64,000 nucleotides of DNA from Conexibacter woesei Iso977N (lineage in GTDB: Bacteria > Actinomycetota > Thermoleophilia > Solirubrobacterales > Solirubrobacteraceae): assembly GCF_000424625.1 (NCBI RefSeq), contig NZ_AUKG01000004.1, positions 1-64,000 of the forward strand. The letters run 5' to 3'. This document shows, piece after piece, positions 58,113-64,000 of the stretch (its first letter is position 1; every line of letters begins with the position of its first letter). Under the pieces are notes generated by a model. That model had not been told where the DNA came from. It saw only the letters and a program-made list of their open reading frames with translations, and made no database searches. Both the position numbers and the translations under genes were made by a program.

Positions 58113-58939
58113 CAGTTGGTCCCCCCGGGCGTCGTGGTGGACGCCGGAGTCGAGGTCGAGGCGGGCGTTGCGGTCGAGCCCGGCGTCGCGGTGCTCGCCG
58201 GCGTCGTGCTGGACGCGGGTGTGACCTGCGACGCGGTCGTCGTGGTCCCGGCGGCATCGATGTTGGTCACCGAGGTCGCGATCTGGCCGGTCGTGGCCTT
58301 GAAGAACACGTCCACGTTGAAGATCGGGAACTTGGCGTGCCCGCCGCGGCAGTCGGAGCTTGCGCCGCCGCCGCCGTTGCCGGCCGCGCCCTTCGTGGAG
58401 TCCTCGAGGCTGACACGGTCGACGCCGTTGACGAGGCGCAGGCGGGTCAGCAGCCCGGACACGGCGGCCTGGCTGGTCGTGCAGCCGGAGATGACGATCG
58501 CCGGCTCCGACAGGCCCTGGCGCAGCGCGCCGGCGGTGCCGCCGCTGACCGTGACGCCCGGCGACGTGGTCGCCGTCATCGAGGTCAGCCAGGCGTTGCG
58601 CGGCAGGTTGGCGGCGACCTCGCGCAACGCGTGCGCCCAGTCGAAGCGCGCGGCCGCGAGCTGCTTGACGGTGTCGACGCGCTTCTGGCGGATCGACGCG
58701 AACTTGGTGTAGGCGGTCAGCGACCCGGCCTTGGCCTCGGCCGCGGTGGCCTCGGCGTTCAGCGAGGCGACCTTGGCCTGCTTGTCGGAGACCGACCTGT
58801 CGGCGCTGAAGAAGAGCGCGGCCATCGCGACGACGAGCGCGAGCCCGCCGAGCACGAAGTACGCGCCGCCGCCGGACTTGCCCGCGACGCCGCCGGCGCC
58901 GCGCTGCTGGTCGGACGGGATGAGGTTGACAGCCCTCAT
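58112..58939 (-). CDS. pilN: Type IV pilus assembly protein PilN
   Basis: A 275-residue PilN-like protein. The short cytoplasmic N-terminus begins MRAVNLIPSDQQRG, matching the NLLP-type motif that docks into PilM, followed by a membrane helix (about 27-46), coiled coil, and a ferredoxin-like domain (about 100-215, with SGCTTSQAAVSGLLTRLRLVNGVDRVSL). The last 45 residues are a Thr/Ser/Pro/Ala repeat (TPAST-like units). The start overlaps the pilM stop (ATGA). Confidence 0.87.
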   Translation of the reverse strand: MRAVNLIPSDQQRGAGGVAGKSGGGAYFVLGGLALVVAMAALFFSADRSVSDKQAKVASLNAEATAAEAKAGSLTAYTKFASIRQKRVDTVKQLAAARFDWAHALREVAANLPRNAWLTSMTATTSPGVTVSGGTAGALRQGLSEPAIVISGCTTSQAAVSGLLTRLRLVNGVDRVSLEDSTKGAAGNGGGGASSDCRGGHAKFPIFNVDVFFKATTGQIATSVTNIDAAGTTTTASQVTPASSTTPASTATPGSTATPASTSTPASTTTPGGTN

Positions 58940-60000
58940 GCGGCCGGAGCCTCCTCGACGGCCAGGCCGGCCGCGATCGTGAGCAGGTGGGGATCGAGGC
59001 CCTCCGGCGAGCCCTCGAGCACGCCGGACTCGACCGGCAGGCCGAGCTCGGCGGCGAGCGCGTCGTCGAAGCCGGGCACGGTGGCCGCGGCGCCGGTGAG
59101 CACGGCCCGCTGGACGCGCAGGCTCATGCCCTCCTGGGCGTGGTGGAAGTCGAGCGAGTTGCGGACCTCGCCGCCGATGCGGCGGACGCCGTCCAGCAGG
59201 ACCGTGCGGGCCTCCTGGGCGATCTCGTCCTGGTCGTCGGACTCGATCTCGCTGAGCGGCAGGACCAGGCCGACGTGGCGCAGCCAGCCCCGCGCATGCT
59301 CCAGCGTCAGCGCCTTGCGCTCGGCGAGCTCGACGGCGATGGCCTCGAGGCCGCCGCCGACGACGCGGGTGAAGAGGCAGGTCGTGCCCTCGGCGACCGC
59401 GAGGTTCGTGAGGCCGCCGACCGAGAGGTAGAGGACCGGCTCGGCGGGCGCGAGCGGGTCGGCCGGGGCGCGGTGCAGCGCGCGGATCATCGCGAAGGCC
59501 GAGAGGTCGATGCCCTCGGGCTTCAGGCCCGCGGCCTTCGCGGCGGCCATGACGCGGTCGATCATGTCGCGGCGGGCCGCGACGATCAGGACGCGCTGGC
59601 GCTTGCCGTGCTCGGTCTCGACGATGTCCAGCGGCTGGAAGTCCAGCACGGCGGAGTCGAGCGGCATCGGGATCTGGTCCTGGGCCTGGAAGCGGACGGC
59701 CGCCTCGAGCTCCTTGCGGTCCTCGAGCGGTGGGAGCTCCAGAACGCGGACGACGATCTTCTGGTTGGCGATGCCGATGCGGACCTTCTTGTCGAGGCCC
59801 TTGTTGTCGCGGTAGAGCGACTTCAGAGCTTCGGCGAGGGCGTCGACGTCGTTGACCTCGCCGTCCCGGACGATGCCGGTCTCCAGCGGGGCGACGGCTG
59901 CGGTCTTGACGGAGACGACCCCGTTGACCGACACCGATGCGGCGTGGACGGCCGAAGGCTCGATCTCGAGTCCGACGATGTTGGTTGCGCGCTTGGCCAT
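58936..60000 (-). CDS. pilM: Type IV pilus assembly ATPase-fold protein PilM
   Basis: A 354-residue cytoplasmic actin/FtsA-fold protein. NIVGLEIEPSAVHAASV is the phosphate-1 loop, VRFQAQDQIPMPLDSAVLDFQ the PilM/PilN contact region, LYLSVGGLTNLAVAEG the phosphate-2 loop and AVLTGAAATVPGFDDALAAELG the adenosine loop. It anchors PilN and the membrane platform on the inside. It heads the pilMNO gene group, preceded by a 127-bp gap after pilD. Confidence 0.9.
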   Translation of the reverse strand: MAKRATNIVGLEIEPSAVHAASVSVNGVVSVKTAAVAPLETGIVRDGEVNDVDALAEALKSLYRDNKGLDKKVRIGIANQKIVVRVLELPPLEDRKELEAAVRFQAQDQIPMPLDSAVLDFQPLDIVETEHGKRQRVLIVAARRDMIDRVMAAAKAAGLKPEGIDLSAFAMIRALHRAPADPLAPAEPVLYLSVGGLTNLAVAEGTTCLFTRVVGGGLEAIAVELAERKALTLEHARGWLRHVGLVLPLSEIESDDQDEIAQEARTVLLDGVRRIGGEVRNSLDFHHAQEGMSLRVQRAVLTGAAATVPGFDDALAAELGLPVESGVLEGSPEGLDPHLLTIAAGLAVEEAPAA

Positions 60001-60127
60001 GTTCAGGACGGTGGGTCGGCGATAAGTGGCGGTGCCTCAAGCACACGCCCCGACACCCTCGGTTGTTCGTCCAAGTGGACGGCCGCTTGAGGGCGGGAGA
60101 GGTTCTGGCGTCCGAGCGCCAGGACCG
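60001..60127. other. 127-bp gap between pilD and pilM
   Basis: On the minus strand this gap may hold a promoter for pilMNO. An 8-bp inverted repeat CCTCAAGC (60035-60042) / GCTTGAGG (60085-60092) encloses a smaller one, GTCCA/TGGAC (60069-60080). I see no clear -35/-10 pair and no gene. Confidence 0.3.
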
Positions 60128-60883
60128 CTAGAAACGATCGGTGTAGGAGTCGACGAGCGAGTCGCCGACGAAGAAGGCGATCAGCGCGCCTGCGGCCAGG
60201 AACGGGCCGAACGGGATCTTGACCTTGCGGCCCGCGGTGACGCCGGTGCTGGTCATCACCGCCACGCCGACGACGACGCCGAGGATCAGGGCGATGAAGA
60301 TCGCGGGCGCGACGGCGCGGCCGAGGTAGAGGCCGAGCACGGCGGCGAGCTTGACGTCGCCCATGCCCATGCCCTTCTTGGACAACATCGCGGGCAACAT
60401 GAAGAAGATCAGCGCGGCGGCGCCGGCGGCCAGCTGCTCGGGCAGGTCGTGCGGCGCGAGCAGCGCGCCGAGGACGATCGCCAGGACGGCGGCGGGCGCG
60501 GTCAGCGCGTTGGGGATGCGCCTGACGTCGAGGTCGATGACCGCGATCGGCACGAGGAACGTGACGAGCACGAGGCCGAGGACGAGCTGCGCGGCATCGT
60601 CGTGCTTGACGGCGACGACCAAGGCGTACAACGCGCCGGTCACCGCCTCCACGACGGGATAGCGCGCCGAGATCGACGTCTTGCAGTTGCGGCAACGCCC
60701 GCGCAGGACGAGCCACGAGAAGAGCGGGATGTTGTCGTAGGCCTTGAGCTGCGTGTCGCAGCCGGGGCACTTCGAGCGCGGCTTGACGAGCGACTCGCCG
60801 CGCGGGAGGCGCCAGGCGACGACGTTCAGGAACGAGCCGATGATGAGGCCGAAGAGAGCGGCCGGTGCGAGCGCGGGAGCCAT
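60128..60883 (-). CDS. pilD: Prepilin peptidase / N-methyltransferase
   Basis: A 251-residue polytopic aspartic protease that cleaves and methylates type IV prepilins. The N-terminal methylase part has GSFLNVVAWRLPRGESL and the two zinc CxxC pairs (CPGCDTQL, CRNCKTSIS). The catalytic aspartates are in VIDLDVRRIPN and in GMGMGDVKLAAVLG (GxGD motif). About eight membrane segments. ATG 60883 with GGTGGTGAC upstream. Its substrates, two prepilins, are encoded just upstream. Confidence 0.93.
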   Translation of the reverse strand: MAPALAPAALFGLIIGSFLNVVAWRLPRGESLVKPRSKCPGCDTQLKAYDNIPLFSWLVLRGRCRNCKTSISARYPVVEAVTGALYALVVAVKHDDAAQLVLGLVLVTFLVPIAVIDLDVRRIPNALTAPAAVLAIVLGALLAPHDLPEQLAAGAAALIFFMLPAMLSKKGMGMGDVKLAAVLGLYLGRAVAPAIFIALILGVVVGVAVMTSTGVTAGRKVKIPFGPFLAAGALIAFFVGDSLVDSYTDRF

Positions 60884-60933
60884 GTCACCACCGTTGATCG
60901 GCAGCGGCCCCCGCGCCCTTGACGCGATGCGTC

Positions 60934-61356
60934 CTACCAGCTGCCGTTGTTGCAGCCGCGGCTGCCGCCGGAGCAGCCGCGCACCAGGCCGGAGCCGGCG
61001 TTGACGTCCTTGCTGATCGTGAATGTGCCGCCGGACCTCGACCTCGCGCTGACGGTGTAGGAGTCGGTGGTCGTGCTGGTGACGTCGACCTGGCCCTGGC
61101 CGGTGCCGATCGGCAGCCCGGTCTCGTCCATCTGGGACGCCGTGCACTTCGTGTAGTCCGTGGTCCCCGCGTAGCAGGACTCGACGTGCTCGACGAGCGA
61201 GCGCGCGTTGGACTTGGCCGACGTGTCCTGGGCCTTCTGCTGCTGGCCGAGGAACGACGGGATCGCGATCGCGGCGAGGATCCCGATGATCAGGATGACG
61301 ACGAGGAGCTCGATCAGCGTGAAGCCGTCGTCCTCGCTGGTGAAGCGGGTGTTCAT
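60934..61356 (-). CDS. pilA: Type IV prepilin 1
   Basis: A 140-residue type IVa-style prepilin. A short charged leader MNTRFTSEDDG is cut before the FTLIELLVVILIIGIL helix, with Glu5 of the mature protein present. Mature positions about 50-65 have CYAGTTDYTKC, and the C-terminus CSGGSRGCNNGSW gives a second cysteine pair, so two disulfide loops are likely. GGGAGAGG precedes ATG 61356. The N-terminal half is nearly identical to the second prepilin upstream. Confidence 0.92.
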   Translation of the reverse strand: MNTRFTSEDDGFTLIELLVVILIIGILAAIAIPSFLGQQQKAQDTSAKSNARSLVEHVESCYAGTTDYTKCTASQMDETGLPIGTGQGQVDVTSTTTDSYTVSARSRSGGTFTISKDVNAGSGLVRGCSGGSRGCNNGSW

Positions 61357-61413
61357 GTGAAGCGAACCTCTCCCTGGAAGGCCGTGAACTTGGGGGGCAT
61401 GGCCGGGAACACG

Positions 61414-61441
61414 GACGGGGCGGGCCTGAGCCCGCCCCGTC
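61414..61441 (-). terminator. 12-bp perfect hairpin between the two pilin genes
   Basis: GACGGGGCGGGC and GCCCGCCCCGTC pair perfectly around a CTGA loop, 41 bp after the stop of the upstream pilin gene. No T-tract follows on the minus strand. It is the most stable small hairpin seen in the window and probably ends or attenuates the transcript of the first pilin, or protects its 3' end. Confidence 0.65.
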
Positions 61442-61482
61442 GGCCGCTACTACGATGTCCTACGCGGTGAGCGCTACTGCGC

Positions 61483-61887
61483 TTACCAGGAGGTGCTGGA
61501 GCAGCCGGAGCCCTGGCAGGTACGCGAGACGGTGCCGTCAGAGTTCTTCGTGATGACGTACCTGTTGTTCGACTTCGAGGTCGACGTGATCGTGTACGTC
61601 GTGCCGTCGGAGCTCGGGGTGACCGTGGTCTGGCCCGTGCCGGTGCCGATGGCGATGCCGGAGGTCGAGGTGTTGCAGCCCGTGTAGCTCTGCGCGTCGG
61701 CGTAGCAGGACTCGAGCTGGGTGACCATGTTGCGGGCGTCCGACTTGGCCGACGCGTCCTGGCCCTTCTTCTGCTGGCCGAGGAACGACGGCAGGGCGAT
61801 CGCGGCGAGGATGCCGATGATCAGGATGACGACGAGGAGCTCGATGAGCGTGAAGCCCTCGTCCTCGTTCTTGAAGCGCTGAAGCAA
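61483..61887 (-). CDS. pilA: Type IV prepilin 2 (TTG start)
   Basis: A 134-residue prepilin paralogous to the one downstream. The leader LLQRFKNEDEG is followed by FTLIELLVVILIIGILAAIA, with the same cysteine layout (CYADAQSYTGC and CQGSGCSSTSW). The start is an unusual TTG at 61887: AGGAGGG stands seven bases before it and gives a normal-length leader, whereas the first in-frame ATG lies almost 100 bases upstream in the untranslated leader. The rare start and the pairing potential of its leader suggest that expression is limited at translation. Confidence 0.9.
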   Translation of the reverse strand: MLQRFKNEDEGFTLIELLVVILIIGILAAIALPSFLGQQKKGQDASAKSDARNMVTQLESCYADAQSYTGCNTSTSGIAIGTGTGQTTVTPSSDGTTYTITSTSKSNNRYVITKNSDGTVSRTCQGSGCSSTSW

Positions 61888-62001
61888 GACGATCCCTCCT
61901 GTGAGATCTGGTGTTTGGTCTTCACGTGCGGAGGGTTGACATCCCTCATCGGTCATCCGGGGTCTAGGTCTTTGCAGCAAGCCCCGTCAGTTGCCCGGTG
62001 G
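61888..62001 (-). promoter_or_regulatory. Structured leader of prepilin 2, possible RNA switch
   Basis: Three short segments on the minus strand compete: GAGGG (61947-61943), CCCTCC (61935-61930) and GGAGGG of the ribosome binding site (61899-61894). The first two form a 5-bp hairpin that frees the binding site; the last two form a 6-bp pairing that hides it. Upstream lies a folded-looking block (62001-61943) with GGGCAAC, TGCAAAG and CCCCGG. This is the layout of a switch or attenuator, but the aptamer, if any, was not identified. Confidence 0.4.
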
Positions 62002-62164
62002 TTCCGTCACCGCACAGTCGAAGTTGTCGGCGTGCGCCGGTCCGGCTTGCGCTTCGATGTCCGATTTCTGGACTTCTGTTCTAGGGGGAACACCCCATGC
62101 GGCCCGGCCGTCCTTTACACGGGCGCGCGCTCAAGCGCGGCGCGCGCGCGCCGATCTCGTGGGC

Positions 62165-63865
62165 ATGCGGCGTCTCCCCCTCCTCGGCCTGCTCCTGACG
62201 CTCGTCCTCGCGCTGGCCCCGGCCGCGGCACACGCGGACAACATCGTCGGCGTCGGCGTGACCACCCCGACCTCGCTCAACGAGGTTCCCCCGGGCTTCA
62301 GGACAAGCACGCGCCAGGCGGTCGGCCTCGCCCGCCGCCAGCCGGCGTTCGCCAAGCGGCTGGCCCAGCACGGCACCAGGATCGACGTCTCGATCTTCGC
62401 CAACAGCTTCTGGCAGGTCCAGGTCGAGGACCACGGCGGCCACGTGATCGCCCAGGTCGACGTCTCCCCCTACGGCCGCGTCATGGGCGTCTACACCGGC
62501 GTCGCCGCGACGTCGTACATCGCGCGGCCCGGCTTCGAGCAGAGCTTCCGCCGTCCCTGGGTCTGGCTGACCTTCGGGATCCTCTTCCTCGCGCCGTTCA
62601 TCGACGTGCGGCGCCTGCGCCGCCTGCTGGTCCTCGACCTCGCGGTGATCCTCAGCTTCGGCGTCTCGTTCGCGATCCTCGACGCGGGCGGGCACTCGGA
62701 CCTCGGCGTGTTGATGATCTACCCGCCGATGGTCTACCTGCTGGGCCGCATGCTGCTCGGAGGGCTGCGCCCGCGCGCCGCGCGCGGCCGGCTGGTCCCC
62801 CACTTCCCGACCTGGCTGCTGGCCGTCGGCCTGATCGCGCTGGTCGGCGGGCGCGTCGCGCTGAACGTCGAGAGCACCAAGGTGATGGACATCGGCTATG
62901 CCTCGGTCGCCGGCGCGGACCGCATCATGCACAGGCAGGAGCTGTACGTCGACAACGACACGCACGGCGACACGTACGGGCCGGTCAACTACATCTCCTA
63001 CATCCCGTTCGAGGCCGCGTTCCCGTTCGAAGGCGAGTACGACCGGTTGTGGGCCGCGCACGCCGCCGCGATCTTCTTCGACCTGATGACGATCGTCGGG
63101 CTGGTCCTGCTGGGCCTGAAGCTGCGCGCCGGGCCCGAGGGCCGGCGCCTCGGCCTGGCGATGGCGTGGGCGTTCGCCGCCTGCCCGTTCACGCTGCTGA
63201 CGCTGCTCGACAACACCAACGACGGGCTCGTCGCGATGTTGTTGGTGATCATGCTGCTCGTGTTCCAGTGGGCGCCGGCGCGCGGGCTCGCGCTCGGCCT
63301 GGCGACCGCGGCGAAGTTCTCACCGGCCGCGCTGCTGCTCGTCGTCGCACGCGGCACCGGCGGTCGCGACCGCGAGGACGGGCGCCGTCAGTGGCTGCAG
63401 GCCGCGGGCGTCTGCGCCGCGATCTTCGTGTTCACGATGGCGATCTACTTCCCGGCCGACGGCGGCCTGCGGGCGCTGTGGAACTGCACGCTCGGCTACC
63501 AGCTGGGCCGCGACCCGGACTTCTCGCTGTGGGCCGTCTCCTTCAACCTCGGCTGGTTGCAGACGGCGCTCGACGTCTTCGGGATCGGCGTCGCGCTGGT
63601 CGCGGGCCTGTGGCCCGGGCGCCGGACGCTGACGCAGGTCTGCGCGCTGGCCGCCGCGGTGCTGATCGCGATCCAGCTGCCCGGCGGGCACTGGTTCTAC
63701 TACTACATCACGTGGTGGGCGCCGCTGGTGATCGCCGCGCTGTTCACCCGTTACAAGGAGCCGCTCGCGGCGGCGCTGCCTCAGGACGAGGAGTCGTCGG
63801 AGGAGGGCTCCTCCGACGCGGTGGCCGCGGGCGCGTCGCCGAGCTCGGCCTTCTTGGCCGCCTGA
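62165..63865 (+). CDS. Polytopic membrane protein, GT-C (GT87-like) glycosyltransferase
   Basis: A 566-residue membrane protein. A signal peptide (1-24, ending AHA) and a small extracytoplasmic domain (about 25-125) precede about ten membrane helices. GADRIMHRQELYVDNDTHGDTYGPVNYISYIPFE after a membrane segment is the kind of loop that holds the catalytic acid in GT-C (GT87/mannosyltransferase-like) enzymes, and LLDNTNDGLVAMLLV and GLALGLATAAKFSPAALLLVV are typical of that group. A lipid-linked sugar donor is expected. It may glycosylate surface proteins; the Ser/Thr-rich pilus platform proteins nearby are possible targets. Its last 85 bp overlap the convergent small gene. Confidence 0.7.
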   Translation: MRRLPLLGLLLTLVLALAPAAAHADNIVGVGVTTPTSLNEVPPGFRTSTRQAVGLARRQPAFAKRLAQHGTRIDVSIFANSFWQVQVEDHGGHVIAQVDVSPYGRVMGVYTGVAATSYIARPGFEQSFRRPWVWLTFGILFLAPFIDVRRLRRLLVLDLAVILSFGVSFAILDAGGHSDLGVLMIYPPMVYLLGRMLLGGLRPRAARGRLVPHFPTWLLAVGLIALVGGRVALNVESTKVMDIGYASVAGADRIMHRQELYVDNDTHGDTYGPVNYISYIPFEAAFPFEGEYDRLWAAHAAAIFFDLMTIVGLVLLGLKLRAGPEGRRLGLAMAWAFAACPFTLLTLLDNTNDGLVAMLLVIMLLVFQWAPARGLALGLATAAKFSPAALLLVVARGTGGRDREDGRRQWLQAAGVCAAIFVFTMAIYFPADGGLRALWNCTLGYQLGRDPDFSLWAVSFNLGWLQTALDVFGIGVALVAGLWPGRRTLTQVCALAAAVLIAIQLPGGHWFYYYITWWAPLVIAALFTRYKEPLAAALPQDEESSEEGSSDAVAAGASPSSAFLAA

Positions 63866-63984
63866 GCGTCGTGGTCCGGGAGGAACGTCCCGGTCCCCTC
63901 GCACCAGGCGCAGTCGACGTTGAACGGCGTGCCGCCGAGGTTGGAGATCAGCGTGCCGGTGCCGCGGCACACCGTGCAGGGCAC
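63781..63984 (-). CDS. Small zinc-ribbon protein with two CxxCxGxG motifs (may start outside window)
   Basis: A 67-residue protein with CTVCRGTGT and, 18 residues on, CAWCEGTGT, the paired CxxCxGxG motifs of the DnaJ zinc-binding type, followed by an acidic, Ser-rich tail. GTG 63984 is the first start in the window, but the frame stays open to the edge and the acidic residues before it (DDEVV) could belong to a longer protein. It overlaps the convergent membrane protein gene by 85 bp, so one of the two tails may be shorter than shown. Confidence 0.55.
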   Translation of the reverse strand: MPCTVCRGTGTLISNLGGTPFNVDCAWCEGTGTFLPDHDAQAAKKAELGDAPAATASEEPSSDDSSS

Positions 63985-64000
63985 GACCTCGTCGTCGAGC

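Noticed and set aside
61936-61941. TTGACA as the -35 element of a promoter for the GT-C gene
   Set aside because: No -10 match lies 16-19 bp downstream, and the bases belong to the loop of the hairpin in the pilin leader on the other strand.
61943-62001. Definite annotation as a cyclic di-GMP-I riboswitch
   Set aside because: Only fragments of the consensus can be matched and the closing P1 stem is not found near by, so it is kept as an unnamed structured leader.
1-64000. CRISPR arrays, tRNA or rRNA genes, insertion sequences, prophage
   Set aside because: No regularly spaced repeats, no tRNA or rRNA sequence blocks, no transposase, integrase or phage structural genes were seen on reading both strands.

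Overview
This window reads as chromosomal DNA of a high-GC actinobacterium. The best guess is class Thermoleophilia (Solirubrobacter/Conexibacter-like). That rests on gene content: type IV pilus genes pilA-pilD-pilM-pilN-pilO joined to an aroC-aroKB-aroQ-pepQ block, a Gram-positive style cell wall enzyme, F420-type oxidoreductase, GTG starts and densely overlapping genes. The lineage is an inference and was not tested by search. No rRNA, tRNA, CRISPR array, insertion sequence or prophage was seen. The largest intergenic gap is 277 bp (61888-62164), so no unassigned stretch reaches 300 bp.

Region 1 (1-10614) is aromatic catabolism. It holds the end of an aldehyde dehydrogenase, an RTX-type secreted protein, pobA on the minus strand, and a divergent nine-gene plus-strand operon pcaI-pcaJ-pcaF-pcaH-pcaG-pcaB-pcaD-pcaC-pcaR with start and stop codons mostly overlapping. 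Together these convert 4-hydroxybenzoate through protocatechuate and 3-oxoadipate to succinyl-CoA and acetyl-CoA. Back-to-back promoters and an IclR-type palindrome lie between pobA and pcaI.

Region 2 (10630-21916) is regulation and transport: a PAS histidine kinase with its response regulator, two tandem paralogous small proteins, two large ATP-dependent LuxR (LAL) regulators, a SulP transporter, a GAP-family membrane protein, a DUF1269-type protein and an LLM oxidoreductase. The same 8-bp dyad occurs in two of its intergenic regions.

Region 3 (21903-40781) is mostly single metabolic and envelope genes: an FMN alpha-hydroxy-acid oxidase, a thioesterase, a lysozyme-fold protein with a peptidoglycan-binding domain, PlsC, an acyl desaturase, a penicillin-binding protein, several alpha/beta hydrolases, a YbhN-type membrane protein, a benE-araC-VOC dioxygenase operon, and a chemoreceptor.

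Region 4 (40796-46299) is metal homeostasis: a DtxR-like repressor, a permease-ATPase-permease ABC importer of the zinc/manganese class without a binding protein, a Fur-family repressor, and an unusual in-frame fusion of EfeU and EfeO.

Region 5 (46362-52026) holds an MBL-like protein, a short-chain dehydrogenase, a TetR-type regulator whose N-terminus seems to be in another frame, a glutathione transferase, two small unknown proteins and a GGDEF/HD signalling protein.

Region 6 (52044-64000) is a long minus-strand block from two tandem pilins through prepilin peptidase and PilM/N/O to the shikimate pathway genes and an M24 peptidase. A divergent GT-C-type membrane protein and a small zinc-ribbon protein close the window. 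The leader of the upstream pilin gene contains mutually exclusive RNA pairings that could mask its ribosome binding site.
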